Made by a program: the position numbers and the translations under genes
Notes under the pieces: model-generated
What the model was told of the DNA's origin: nothing
The model's input: only the letters and a program-made list of their open reading frames with translations
Database searches by the model: none
In this document: positions 22,641 to 36,128 of the stretch, piece by piece
How the letters are laid out: every line of letters starts with the position of its first letter
How positions within the stretch are numbered: the stretch's first letter is position 1
Source: Paraphysoderma sedebokerense
Taxonomy: Eukaryota; Blastocladiomycota; Physodermatomycetes; Physodermatales; Physodermataceae
DNA: 58,163 bases
Assembly (NCBI GenBank): GCA_025602915.1
Contig: JAHLJZ010000122.1
Location: forward strand, 1 to 58,163
Direction of reading: 5' to 3'

Positions 22641-25600
22641 ATGGGCCGGGTTCCCTTTTTCACCGTGTCGTCGGTGGTTTGCCTCTTATGCGCCCTGTAT
22701 CGTGCGACAGCGCAGATTTCGCTCCACACAGCGACAAAGTACGGAATATTTGCTGCATTGTATGTGTGAGAATATCTGAACTTGGAAGGCTCACGGTTCA
22801 TGTTATTAGCTATACCTTCAACAACGATGGCGTCCTTGTCAACTGGAAACTCACGGTGTCATCTGTTGAGGACATCCCCAATCGGTTGTGGGATATTATT
22901 GCAATAACAAATCCCGAGTCGTCTTGCCCTTTTAACAGCTCTAGTTCATCGGTACTTTTGAGTTCCCTGCCTGCAGAGACCTTCAAGAAAGGTTATGGGA
23001 CACTTGGTTTAAAGTTGCCAACCTTAACTTTTTCTGGTTCGTGTCTTCCGAAATTAGAATGTACGATATTACAACCAAAGTGTCTAATTTCTACCATTAT
23101 TCTCTGTAGCTGGAACAAATCTTACAGTCTCGTATTTCTATCGTTCACCGGTCGGCAATATTACTTGTAATAATTCCTCGTATTTTGTGAATGCCACATC
23201 ATCCTTTACCGTATATAGTTTCGGGCAAGAGTTGGGGGGAGGTGGCTGGGCATTAAGGTTCACTCAAAAAAAGCGTTACGAGAACAAAGAGCAAGATATG
23301 GCGATTGTTGGAACTCAGGATACAGGGACTGACGAATTTCTGCAATATGCTATTTATGAAGCCAAAATGGAGGATGATAGGCTTTTCGATGGAGTCGAAG
23401 GTATGTACTGACAAGATTGAAGAAAAACTTTAACAATGGGGTTCATAACTGACAAATCCGAAGAAATTACTGTCGAAATGTGGTTCCGCCCATCGCTTAA
23501 AAGAGAACATGGTTATCCAGATAAAGGTTGCTGTTGGGGACTTTTTAGCACAAAGACGGCCGATACTGTGCCCGAAAACGACCGCAAAAATTTACAGCTC
23601 TACATTGGGGATGCAAATGCGTTGATTTTTCGTATCGACTCATTTGGTAACGCTGAATGTCGTGAATACTATCAAGACAGCGAAGCAACAAAAGGGATGT
23701 TCTCTTTCATAAACGACAATTCGACAAACTGGTACCATGTCGCAGCCGTATACGACAAATCAACCATGTCAAAAAGAACTTATCTCAATGGACAACTCGT
23801 TGTTAATTCGACGTGTTCCGGCCAATTTAAACTTAATGCCAATAAGTTTTTAATCGGATACACTTGGAGCACTGGTGCCGGTTCCGGAAATTTGGAAGGT
23901 GCGTGCCTATTTATATCGGTCGATATCAAATTACTGTGCCTGATATATGTTGTAGGTGATATCGATGAAGTTCGGATATTTAGATACTCCCGGACAGAGT
24001 CCCAAATCAGAAATTCAATGTTTCGTAGATTGACCCCTTTCGAGAGACATAACATGCTAGCATATTACCCTGTCGACAGTTATCAATCAAACTCTCCTTT
24101 TTTGCTGGAAGATGAAGGACCAAACCGTATGAATCTTGTCTCTGATAATCTCAACCTTGGCCAGTTGCTTACCGACTTTCATCCAGGATACAACATACCC
24201 CTCGGATTACCAGAGTTGAACAAGAAAAGTACCCTTGTCAGTTCTCCTTCATTTATAGCATCAGATGCACCGATTTCAGGCGGCCCTGTTGTTATAGATA
24301 CTGTTACGAATCCAAACCCCGCACTTCATAATAACAATCGATCGTTTATCCTACCGACCATTACCAATTTGACAGATGCTTACCAGTACAAAATAATTGA
24401 TATCGGAATGAAATATTCGTCTATCATGGTCGATCAAAATAACTTGACTGTTAATCAGGTACTCTTGAATGGCAGTAAAGTTCAAATGATCCCTCTCGCC
24501 AAAAACTCTTCCGATTGGAGAAGTAATTCGCTAGAATCGATTGTACGAGACACAATGGTTTACCAGGCGATAGTAAATTCCACTACCTTTTCTATTCCAA
24601 TTTATGTGCATTTAGATATTAAACAAAATCGACCTCCAGTAGTTGGGTAAGTCTTTCTTAATATCATCAGCTATCTTGAATTGTTTCTTAGCAAAAATTC
24701 TCCCACAGGTTTGCGGGGAAGGCGCTTTACTGTGATGGTATAAAATCTTGGCTGTGTTCATCGTTGCATTCATATCGCTAATGCTGTGTCGCAGGATTCG
24801 ATGATCATTTGTACGCAAAAGATTTCTCTTTTGAGAACTGGACGCATACTGGCCCGTACACCCTTGGTGCGAACATAATTTTGTTCCCTTAAATTTTACG
24901 CATCACTAACGTCCACCATAGAGTTTTATCTCAATCCTGTTCCCAATCCTCGGGGGGTAAGTATTGCTTTCGCGATTGGTTTACACCTACCTAAGTCCTA
25001 TACTAATTTCCGTCTATAGCACGGTACCCTCTATAGCTTTGGCAATTACGAAGTGAGTGGCCGATGGTGTGAGGATAACGCAAGAAACGCCGACGGATCG
25101 AATAGCACTACTACTCATCCTTGGTGTATAGGTTCGGCTGCTTCTGGTGGCTCTGTGAGTCAACGATTTGTAGCTAAGATATGTTTGTATGTTAGGTCGA
25201 TTCTTAGGTCACTTTCCTGCTGCGAGCGATGAGCTTGAAGCGTTTTTTGGTTGGGAATGGGATGGTGATGGAAATGAGTTAGGTGGCCGGATTTCAGGGA
25301 ACTGGGCCTCTCCGTTTAAGGGTAAGCCAATGGAGTAGCTAGCTTTTAGTCTTCATTAATTGCTTATGCATTGAAATTTACAGGTGTATGGCAGCATTAC
25401 GCCATCGTGGCAGATGGAGCTCCCGCCTCCGGTGTCATTAGTTTTTATCGTAATGGCGCATTAATTGGACAGTATAACAACACCGGATTACAGATCAATT
25501 CTACCGTTAGAGGACTTCATCTTTGTCACTGGTTCGTATTTTCTCTTTTCATGAATAGTTCAGAACAATTCTGACAAAATACAATGCAGGCCATTCTACG

Positions 25601-28600
25601 GAGGCACATATCATCGCTACAAGGGTATTGTCAACCATCGCGGTTTCTACTTTCAAATCATTCTTAATTCTTACTTTTTTCTTCAACACTAGGCTTTATC
25701 GACGAATTCAGAATTTGGAATACGAATCGTTCACAATCAGATATTCAAAGTTCCATGAACCAGCGATTGTCGGGCTCTGAACCACATTTGATGGCTTATT
25801 ACAATTTTGATAAAGGCTTCGTTGACTCATTAGGTGCCACAGTAATTCCAGATGAATCGGGTCAAAATTTTACCCTAGGACCATACTGCAACCCGGAAAC
25901 CAACTGCTTCACGAATCTCTGTTTAACTGATCCCAAAAAAGAACCATCGTGGCATTGTATCGGCAATGGATACACAAGCGACCCTGTCACGACGTCACCA
26001 AAGCTAGTTAATTCAAATGCTCCAATTGAAGAGCTAAGTGCGATATTTACCATCGACGTCGATAAGAATATTACAGTTAAGCTGAATGCAACTGGTATGT
26101 TTGTTTGTCGTATTAAATTTTCGATTTAGCTGACCCAATAACAATTTGTAGATCCTGATACAAATTACGTCTATCTGTCTTACTGGATCATTCAACTTCC
26201 GGATCGAGGTCGCTTATATGACATTCTTCGGGGGAATACTTTGCTTTCTATTAATCATACTACTGCGCTACCTTACAAACTCTTTTCGCCACGAGTCCTA
26301 TATGCTCCGAATCCTGGGGAAGGCGGCCTTAACTATTCCCAATTCAAATATGCTGTTTCCGATTTGTACACGTTTTCGGATAATTTCTTGACTGTATCCT
26401 TTACCGTTCAATGTGCACCTGGAACGTTTGCTGATCTCACGACTAAATCTTGCGTATCCTGTCCACCGGGTCAATACACTCTACAAAATGAATCTGTGTT
26501 TGGCAGCTGTAGAGTATGTCCTCGTAATACTTATCAAATACTAGAGGGGCAAACCAGCTGTTTGGAATGTCCTAAAAATGAGTTCCAAGGTAGTCTTGTA
26601 CTATTCTATCCGCTGATTTTAATTGGCATGCTGATGGTATGGTTGAACTTGTAGATACTCCTGGATCGACGAAATGTAAAAGATGCTCAGAGACTCCTAA
26701 TGCACCTTCCCCGCCTTGTGTCAATTCTTGCAAACGTGGATTTCGAAAAACTCAAAATAGTGATGGAGTTGATACTTGTGTCGAATGCAGTAATGGTAAC
26801 TTGTCCGTCTTTGATGACAAAAATCATGTGATTACCTAACAATCTTCTGGTGTAGGATATAACTTCAACGGAACAGGCGTTTGTTATCCGTGTCCCGAAG
26901 GAACAACGTGTTACAAAGTATGCATTGCTGTTACGTTGTCGGAACAATCACTTTTCATTAACTGAACCTGTTTTTAGGATGTCGTTGTCACGAAGTCGAA
27001 CTTTTGGATTGATCCGTATAGTTTGACAAATTATAGTATATCCCCGATCGTTTATTCATGTCCCATTAAATCTTGTGACGCCAACAACACATGCAAACCT
27101 CATTTTACCGGCCCACTATGTGGCCAATGTGAAACTGGTTATTATTTATGGCATGAAGAATGTGTTGCTTGTGACTCAGGGTCAAATCAGGTGCTCTGGT
27201 CCCTGCTTGGAATTGGAGCCATAATTGTAGTGATTGTGGTGATAATGAGTGATATAAGTTCTCAAAGCCAATCTGTCGGTGCATTGGTACGTTTGAGTTT
27301 TCCGTCATTCAGAATGAAAGCATCTGATTGATTGTTTTCGATGGAAAGATTTTCTTCTATCAAGTTGCTGCTATCACCGGTAGGTGCTTTCTCACTCATT
27401 AATAACAACGAATAACACCCATATTCTTACTTTGTGTTATTGTGATAATCAGTCGACCCACTAAACAGTATTCGAAGCTTTATTGGTTTAATTTCGTTAA
27501 ATCTTGACGGCATATTGGGACTTTGGGAAGAGAGTAGCTTCAAATGCGCCGCTGACATATCACAAGAGTCGAAATTATTCGTCACGTTAATCGTTAATCT
27601 CGCTGCGTATATTTTAATCGGAGTATTTTACGTCTTCTGTCGTATCTGGAATGGAATACGTCAAAAAGCGAGACTGCTCATTGCTGTGGATGGGTTCTTG
27701 CCAAGGGTTCTAAAAGCCAAGAGTTTAAATTATCAGTTTCGCGCGGGCTCACTACAAATGTTTATCTTAACATTTATGCCCTTGGGTATGTCCGTTTGTA
27801 ATATCACTGTGCTAACGCTTAAAGATGTTGACTGGAGGTTTGATAATAGTATCGTGGGCTCTTAAACTTTTCGATTGTCAACGCATTACGTACAATGGTT
27901 CGACAGTCTATCTCCTTCGACAATCTCCCGGTATTCAATGCTTCCAAGGGGTCCATCTCGTTGCGATTGCGATTGCCGTCTTTTTGCTTCTTCTCTTGGT
28001 TGTTTTTGTTCCGACTTTTGTTGTCCGAGTCTTAATTGCAGCAGCGGGGAAGAAGAAGTTGTATACACTGCCAAAGAACAAGGACGTGTATGCGTTTTTG
28101 TATTCTGATTATAAACCGTCATTTTATTTGTTTTTGATTCCTGATTTGGTATGTATTGAATGAAGTGATTGCTTCCTTCGGATTAATACTATTGACTAAC
28201 ATACTTATTATCAAAAAGTTTCAGCGTGTGTTGGTGATAGCAGTCGTAGTTTCGTTTTCCTACTCGGACTATTCGTTATCATTCGCTATATTCCTGACCT
28301 GTTGGTTCCTCGCAATCTTCAGATACTACGCTCGGCCTTACGTTAACAATTTCGACAATTTCATGGCTTTACTGGTCAATTTGTGTTTAACAGGGTTAGC
28401 CATGACCCGACTGGCTAGTGTCAAAGGCTCAATTGAAGGATACGAGGGCGAAGACATGGCCCAAAGTCTTACCGGTTGGTTTTTACTGGTGCCCCTCGTG
28501 ATGTATTTCTTCGATTTTTTCAAAGGAATGGTTCGATCAAACCGTTGGAATCAATGGATCATCGAGAAATGGCGAAGGTCAAGGTTTGGAAAAGCACTGA

Positions 28601-28782
28601 TGAGGTTAAAAAGTGTTGTTTCATATCCCGCTGAATATCTTGATGCGGACACCGATACGAGTGGAGGAATGAACGGAAAATGTGGAAAGATGAATGAGGT
28701 AGTAACAGGGAAAACAAGAATAAGTGGAAGTCGGCTCGATGTAGCAAAAGTAGCGGTATTATCTTCTGCACCAGCAAAATAG
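22641..28782 (+). CDS. Giant receptor-like protein: LamG domains, cadherin-like repeat, Cys-rich GCC2/GCC3-like region, multi-pass membrane domain
   Basis: A gene of at least 15 exons. Exon 1 (22641-22738) encodes a signal peptide (MGRVPFFTVSSVVCLLCALY...ATAQ); exons at 22789-23036, 23110-23400 and 23464-23898 follow in phase. A first LamG/concanavalin-like domain reads ITVEMWFRP, NWYHVAAVYDKS, RTYLNGQLV, GDIDEVRIFRYSRTESQI. A second at about 24.8-25.8 kb reads VWQHYAIVADG, ISFYRNGALIG, GFIDEFRIWNTNRSQSDI. A cadherin-like segment is near 26.1 kb (LSYWIIQLPDRGRLYDI). Cys-rich repeats at 26.4-27.2 kb read CPPGQYTLQNES, CPRNTYQILEGQTSCLEC. A C-terminal domain with about 7-9 membrane helices runs from 27.19 to 28.52 kb. 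Such layouts occur in protist and zoosporic-fungal surface proteins. I infer a sensor or adhesion receptor; the ligand is unknown. Several exon edges are approximate. Confidence 0.8.
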
Positions 28783-29192
28783 ATCTCAACTTTGCAATTA
28801 TTTCCATTGATACAGCAATCTCTCAATTTTGTCTTGCGTGCGTGCAATATCTGTCTTCGTTCCCTGCAATGGAATGGATTATTATACAATTGATTCTTTA
28901 CATAAGTTTTTATCATGTTGAGCACTTAGTTATAGGTCAAACTCGGACATCGCATAGCTTTTGAAGTAAGCCTGCGTGGTAAATATTGAGAACAACCTAA
29001 TCATCCCTACACTCCCTCAAAACCTGTTCATATATTTGATTTGACATTATGACCCAACATACTGCTATCTAAGTGTTGTGCATCCGAAGCAATGTGCCCT
29101 TCCTTCACCAAACTGCTGCGCGCATATAATTCTGAGTGTAGCTGAGGCAATCTCTTTGGCGATCATATCAACCACTCCATACATTCGCATCC
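28783..29192. other. Intergenic, nothing recognised
   Basis: 3' flank of the receptor gene and upstream region of the next plus-strand gene. The minus-strand frames here are shadows. Confidence 0.5.
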
Positions 29193-32100
29193 ATGTCTTT
29201 CTCGGACTTGCTTCTTAGGCAATTTTATAGCAATATTGCAGAATCAAAGAATTCAACACTGTTGGGAGATCAGGAGAAGCTTATTCCTGCTTTCTCAAAC
29301 AGTCTTGTCACTGTAAGTTATCAGTTTAATGTTCCGGGACACTGGAGGCAGTGTGAATGGTGCTGTCAGTTCGAATCTCATACATCACGATCGCTAAATC
29401 AATATATCAATAGGCAGGCCCTAAGCACGATGCTTCAACCAAGATTACGATCGATCGAATACTGACCAACAGAAAGCTAAGAGGAGTGCTGTACAGGTCT
29501 TGGAGTCAGGTAAATTCAAACTCATTCAATATTCTCTGTCCTTATTGACTCATCAATGTGAATTATTCGAATCATTCTTGTATAACTTCCTTACTTTAGG
29601 TAGTTCGTCGAATCGATAGCAATTCTTCCGCTTCCAATAATGTCTTGGTTAAAGCATTGAGTTGGTTACGAAGTAACTGGGATGAGTATCCCATAAAGGT
29701 GGGATGACATATATCATATAGGTTTTTATCAATACTGACAAGTGCTTTTTAGGATCCCACCGAATTTTTCTCTCGACTTTGTGTATTCTCGACAGTTAAG
29801 AGGTATAACATTTGGTACGTTCGGATCTGCTTTATCTAACTTTACTAATGTGTCGTTGCTTCGCCTTTCACTACCTCAACTTCAGTGTCTGGACCAGGAG
29901 TAAAACCGGGAATGACTTGAGAGAGGCTTTAGATGACGTTATCGGGATGGAAAGTTTGGGGGACTTATTGATCACAATGATGGTGGACACATCTTCCCTC
30001 CTGGTGATGAATGAAAACGGGACGATTCAGGAGTTTCAATACTTAATACAGGTTTACTATTATTTCATATCATGCCATGAGTTTTACTCCTCGATCATAC
30101 GGCTATCAACCTAAAATGAAATGCCTACACAGACAGTCATTTCTCTTCCTTTCCAAATGCCACTTCACCGCGACCTCGACCGTCTGCGCAGACTTATCAA
30201 ATCCGAAACATCCCGATCGGATGCCTATGCCTGCATCATTTTTCATCTCGAATCAATCGTTTCTACTTTAGCAGACAACCCGAAGTTAAATAAGTCACTG
30301 AGGCCTGGAGATGTTACGTCGATCTTTGGACCACAAGAGGCCAAGCTTTGTTTCATGTTAAATCAACTTCGAGGTGAGGCGCCTTAATACAGCTGCAAAG
30401 GTCGAAGCTAATATTAACGAGCGAATCCAGATCTGATCAACATGGCGGAACCATCCCATGTAATATGTGAATTGTTACAGAAGTGCGTGGAATCAGTGGC
30501 ACAATCGCCAATAACCCAGACTTCACCTGCGCTTCAACAAAGTTGTATGGCGGTCATAGAAGGTAATTTCCAGCTTTGGTAACTTTATTCAGAAAGTATC
30601 TGACCTAAGGTTGCAGAACTGGTACATTGCTTCCACATTTTCAATAACCTCTTTGGAGATTAATTCATTTGGAATCTTCAATTCAGAAACACTTGTTGTC
30701 GCTCAAGCGTGGTCCTCCGTATAGTATCTATCCTCTGCAAGCCCCTTATTTTATGAATGTATGAGTGGTCTCTTTCTGGATCCCCCTTTTCTGAGGGTTG
30801 ACAGTCCACTTCTAGGTCTTAAATCGGCAAACTTCAGAGACATCAACTACTTTTCTGTCCGACAATCTCGCCGGTTCTGAAGCGACCAAAGTAAGCAATC
30901 ATGTATGTTAGGTATTTAATCTTAGATTATATCTAACAAAGAGCTAATCTGGAACTTTGCATTTCCATTAACAAAGCAAAAGGACGTGAAGTTTCAAAGT
31001 TTACCAAAATTCATTAATAATATCATTCAAAACGACGAATCAGTCGCTCTATTAGAAGGAGTATGGGTACAAATCGATTCAGACATGGATAGAATTGTAA
31101 TGCCTGCGTTGCAGAATTCACAGGATCATGTCTTTGAGGTTGGATATCACATTCTACCAATGTCAAACGGTGAAAGGTCTAATGTAGTATTGGACTGCCA
31201 GGAAACACTTATTTCATCATCTGCCGGAATATTGGACATGAGCTATAATGGATTGACATGGTACGGAATTGATCGCGAAAGTGACACTGAGGGAATATTG
31301 GAGCTACATAAGGGAATTTCTATTTAGTAAGTTCTTTATCGATATCCCTCCCTATCCCAAAACAGATTTGGAATATATAATCAAACTTGACTTCAACAGC
31401 TATCCAAATATCGTGCGATTTTCCCTCGGCAGAGTAACCGATGCGTCAACCCTTCCTTACACAAGCAATAAAGGACTTAACTTACCAGTGTTAGAATCGC
31501 GCATCGCAAAGACTCCCAGAGATAACAGCAACTCGAGTTCAAAGGCGTTCTACTTAAGTATTTATACCAATGACGATGTTTATAAATTTTATCCATTCTT
31601 TGAAGAGGAAATCTACAAAGTTGTGGACTGCATCTCCACCGCTACGGGATTGAGCCCCTTTCGAGAAAGTATGCTGGTTAAGTTCATTTTGGTAGGACAT
31701 AACGCTTCACTTTTGCTCCCTTTATGCGTGTTCTCTTTTACCGCAGTTCCTCACTTTATTTAACCTTCTTAGGCAAGAAAGCTAGAAATAACTCGGCGGC
31801 TGGTCCTTTATTCATTGCTTCAGAGGGAAAACCCATGGATTGAGCATTCCGGGGACTTGATTCAAGTTATCAAAAATCTGACTATGGAGCATGAACCTCA
31901 GACTGTTTATGACATGGAAAAATTGTTCCATAGTTGTCGTTTGGAAAGTGAAGTTACGAAAGAAGCAATCTATCACCTGAGGGTATGGGGACCGTCCAAC
32001 GTTATTCTATGTGTATTTAGAAGATTACATTCCTGACTTCATTCATTCATTTTTGTTGTTATTGCCATTATGTGTCGTGAGCAGGTAACATGGCATAATT

Positions 32101-32482
32101 CACAATCCGAGACGGTCCGATTAAAAGTCCTCGGGATTCTGGACAGATTACTGGATAGAGCAATCATGAGAGAAGGCGATTCTAATTTTGTGACAGTGTC
32201 GAAGTGGTTGAGACAATTAGAGGATAACATCAGTCCTTACAAGAGGTTTGTATCTCCCGTAATGAAATGGTTGTCGACGTTCGATTTTCTCAACGGATTC
32301 CCATCTTCGTTCGCTTTCTCAGTGCAGATGCATTAAAATTAGTCTTAATTCTATTGAAGCGCGTGAACTCTATGCAAATTGAACCATTAACCCCGCTGCA
32401 TCAGTTTCAAACTGATTTTGATTATTTGGGAGAATATTCTCGATTCTTTAGGTTATTTACTGGGGGCGATATTGGGATATAG
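29193..32482 (+). CDS. Large multi-exon protein, unrecognised, helical
   Basis: At least ten exons with good GT-AG joints. Exon 1 starts MSFSDLLLRQFYSNIAESKN. Later blocks include VVRRIDSNSSASNNVLVKAL, REALDDVIGMESLGDLLITM, LHRDLDRLRRLIKSE, then a beta-richer part (LLEGVWVQIDSDMDR, VFEVGYHILPMSNGERSNVV, GLTWYGIDRESDTEG). The C-terminal half reads YLSIYTNDDVYKFYPFF, EEEIYKVVDCISTATG and RLKVLGILDRLLDRAIM. The last junction (AAGAG|intron|TGCAGATGC) is phase-consistent and leads to the stop at 32480-32482. No signal peptide or membrane helix. The helical stretches could be ARM/HEAT-like, but no repeat register is clear. I do not recognise the family. Confidence 0.65.
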
Positions 32483-33000
32483 ATGAACCCAAACTTTATG
32501 GAAGGGAATGTGATGATTGAATTCGTTTTTGGCCGGTAGTAATGATAAGAACATTAGGTTGTGGAAGAAAAGTCGGCGAACCCTCTGGATGCGTGTAACG
32601 CGATGCTGAGATGAGACGGGGTGATTCAACTGAGTAGTTCGGTTTAAATGTTCCTTATTTTGACCAGCATTAGATTATAATTTTGTTTGTAGATGGCCGA
32701 GATATGTTAATACATAATTACAACCTATTATAGAATTTTTTTGAATTCTGGACGTTTGATTTTGGAAGTACGGGCCTCCGGTTGACCGCTTCACGTATTT
32801 CCAATTCCAGCGGCGGAGTTTAGAAGAATTTTGCATCATTCTGAAGTCATCTTTTTTGGAACAAGAACAACTCGTTTTCATCTATTGCACTGTAAATATT
32901 CAAAGAATTCCATTGAGGAATTGCATTCATACTTTTTAGAGTTTTTTATTTCAACTATTGCCGAATACCTCATTTTCCAACATTGCGAGTTTCGTTGACA
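32483..33000. other. Intergenic, nothing recognised
   Basis: AT-rich spacer between two plus-strand genes. The 68-residue minus frame at 32675-32881 has no support. Confidence 0.5.
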
Positions 33001-35308
33001 ATGCCAACAATTGAAACCAAACCTATTCCCGCGAATATTCTAGCCGAAAACAATTGCAGTGGAACTAAAAAAATTGGTAACATAGCAGATGTGGATGTGC
33101 AAACAGGTATGGCAGAGATTGCTTGCTTTCTAAAATTCTCTAAAAGTCGGGTCGGGTAATTCAACAATCGTCGTACCATCATTAGACTCGAGTCCGAATT
33201 ATGTGAAAGCACTCCACGACTACATTCCTGCATGCAATACCGAAATACCATTCACAAAAGGTCAACTTATTAAGATTCTAAATTGGAATCTTAAGAGCTG
33301 GCAATCTCATCTTGAAAACGCGCAAGACTACGCTGAAGGAGAAGTTCAACTTTCCTCGTCCACTTCGGTTAGAGGTTACTTCCCCAAACGGCTGGTCATT
33401 CCATACAGAAAATCGATTGTCACAATTGATAATAAGTTGAGAAGGTTTAGTAATGTCAAAGAAACCGACTATGTGAGAGCGAGAATTAGAACGAAAAGCG
33501 CCGACAATGCAAACGTAGGTTCAGTCGGAAAGGATCAGTTTGGAACGCTCAACGCAAACGGGAACATCCAGAATGGACGAATGCGAAAAACGTCTGCTAC
33601 AGAAGGAACATATCGCAATGGTGATACAATTACTCATGTTGAATTAATAGGATGTGAAAAGTTTAAAGATGTGGTGACGGGTGCTAACGTTCCGGTATGG
33701 AAACTATATCCAATTCTGGTGTTAAATTTTGGGATACAACTTAACTAAGGTTTATCCTATCTCCGTAAAAGATATTTGTCATTCGAGTTTACAGTCCACC
33801 AACTTGTCAAATCATCTTCCGTCGCTATTCAGAGCTCAAAGAGCTCCATGTCGCTCTCCAAAACAATTTTCTTTCGTCATCAGTTTCATCAAATCTATCG
33901 GCTTTTGCATCTAATAGAACGCTTGCTTCTACTCTTCCGAGCTCCACATCCTTGTCATCTTCACTGTCGAAGCGTACCAACACACCAGCAGATGAGGTGT
34001 CGAGAAAAGGATCGGGATCAGGCCCAGGAATCATTAAGTCAAGCACCTCACAGAACATCTACGCTGATCTCAATCAAAATTTAAATAAAATATCGCGGAA
34101 ACCTAGTTTGTCAGACAGTTTCGGTACTTTGGCCATGGGAAGCTTGATTTCTTTAGCAAAACAAGAAGTCAAACTACCAGATCTGCCAGCTGAAAGAGAG
34201 GTGTTTGGTTGGAGTAAGAATAGCAAGGAGGTAGTAAGAAAGTATTTGGAGGTGTATATTTTATTTTAATTTCTTCTTGATTTTGAGTCATAATGCCAGT
34301 GTCCACGGTGTTGATCGTTCATTCACTTTTCATTCAATTTAGGCTCTCATTTCTCCATCCTTCGTTTCCTCTCCTCTAGTCAAAGACTTTTTTGCTGCTA
34401 GCATAAAGGACGTTTCGCTGCTTTCTACGTCAAAGGTAATACAGAAACACTGCACACTTGAATCCCCAACGAAAGGAACAAAACCTATGTCGAAGCTCAA
34501 GCGGTTGTTTCGACGATATTCATCTCAGTTTTCCGGCACTGAATCGTCCGACGTTAATGATTCGGATGTTACATCGGGTGTTTCCGACTCTGATGTTGAT
34601 GCTAAACGCGATATGGATATCAAAAGTAAAGTAAAGTTGAAGGGAAAGGAAAAATCCAAGAAGAAAAACCCAGAGCGAAAGTTGAGCATCGACGTCGATG
34701 CAAAAGTGTTGGAACTAGAACCGATACAAGAAATTATTGGTTGTTATTTTGCGGCCTCTGAATCCGATTTGGCTTCCGACATACAACCAATCTCTCAAGT
34801 ACCATTGAATGACTCTTTGGATTCTTCTAAACTTGTTGATACCTCGCGATTACACCGAATGGAGACGATGCGCGAAGAAGAGTCAGCCGTTCAAGTAGAA
34901 GTAGAACTTGAAAATGAAGTGCCGAATACCGGGGCCGAACCGACTACAACAACCTCACTTGCCCGCAAATTTAAGGCTGGTCAAATACAATTTATGAATC
35001 GCGCATCGACTGCAAGTTTTGAGCTCTTGAGAATCGATACTTCGATACCATCTCCGTCAGTGTCCTCGTCAAAGACCACTACCCCATTTCCTTCAGTTAC
35101 TCCGGATGATACAATCGACAGGAAGAATGGTAACCATATCAACCGATCCGTTGCGGCGCTAAAAGTGCCCTGCCAAATTCATATGGTGAATTATATCAAA
35201 AAATCAAAAATCAAGGTTACCAACGCAATTCCTATCATTGCAACTTTTTATCATTCTTTATTATGTCGCTTCAACCCTATTGACTTAATTTACTATTTTG
35301 CATTTTGA
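33001..35308 (+). CDS. SH3-PX domain protein, possible Bem1/phox-type scaffold
   Basis: Exons 33001-33106, 33147-33694, 33772-34251 and 34343 onward join in phase. Residues about 55-120 form an SH3 domain: VKALHDYIPACNTEIPFTKG, then ILNWNLKSWQS and GYFPKRLVIPY. A PX phosphoinositide-binding domain follows: ITHVELIGCEKF, then (after an intron) IFVIRVYSPPTCQIIFRRYSEL, then LPDLPAEREVFG and ALISPSFVSSPLVKDFFAAS. A Ser-rich insertion of about 70 residues splits the PX. The tail is Ser/Lys/Asp-rich. SH3 followed by PX is seen in Bem1/Scd2 polarity scaffolds, though those have two SH3 domains and a PB1 domain, and I see neither a second SH3 nor a PB1. More 3' exons may lie in 35390-36128, where two Lys/Glu-rich open blocks occur, so the true end is uncertain. 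Confidence 0.75.
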
Positions 35309-35399
35309 TTTCGTTGCATATATTAGTATATTATAATTAAATGCGCGTACCCTTTAAAACCATTAAACCAGACATCTCTTGCCTGTGCCACTATTCCTC

Positions 35400-36128
35400 G
35401 AACTGCACCTACAACCCTCGACAGGCCTGAAACACCAACTTCACCAAACTCATTGACATCTTCAAAAATAGTCCACGTATTTCGAACTCCTGCCGCGGTA
35501 TCCGACTACCTTCATGCTGTCGTATGTGTAGCGACACGTAGCATAGAAGCAGAAGCAGAAGCAGAAGATATGGTGATAAAAATCAAAAAGTTTAAAAAGA
35601 AGTATGGATTAAAAAAGAAGTTGAAAGAAAGAGAGTTGAATAAAAGAATGGAAAAAGTTGGCAAGGAGGAATTGGAGTGGATGATTCAGGTATTAACGAT
35701 GTTATTGTTTCGCAGTTTGAATAATGTGCTTCCATCGAAATGTTGACTTTTACCCTTTATCGGCTGTATTATAGACTACGATATCTTCATCAATGCGACA
35801 AATTCTGCTCCAACTTTACCACCAATACTCACTATCCCTTACTTCATCCGTCTCATCCCCTGCTAATCTATGCAAACAACCAAAACCAGTTGCTTCGCCG
35901 GATAAAAAAGATCTTCGCGAACATAAAAACAAGGAAACGGCGACAGTCATTGCCGGAAGTAAGAGTGAATATGCTGGAAACGGAAGTAAGAGCGAAGTTG
36001 CGGTTGGGATTGAAAGTAAAGAAAATAAAGCGGGTTTGCAAGAAAAGGATCAGTGGAATGTGATTCGATCCTTCTGGATCCAAAATTTGGATGATCAAGT
36101 TTGGGAAGTCGAGAGTGGATTGGTTTAA
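35400..36128 (+). CDS. Lys/Glu-rich coding blocks, probably 3' exons of the SH3-PX gene
   Basis: Two open blocks: 35453-35690 (a simple GAAGCA repeat coding EAEAEAE, then IKKFKKKYGLKKKLKEREL) and about 35765-36128 (ending WIQNLDDQVWEVESGLV). An AG acceptor lies at 35423 and another at 35774. They could be the C-terminus of the SH3-PX protein or a separate small gene. No domain is recognised; the segments look like charged coiled coil or disordered tail. Confidence 0.4.

Noticed and set aside
29360-29400. GTTCGAATC resembling a tRNA B box
   Set aside because: It lies within the intron-exon region of the 29193 gene, and no cloverleaf forms.
33729-33914. Plus frame reading VYPISVKDI, considered as the PX exon
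   Set aside because: It does not connect in frame to FRRYSEL; starting the exon at 33772 gives IFVIRV...FRRYSEL in phase.
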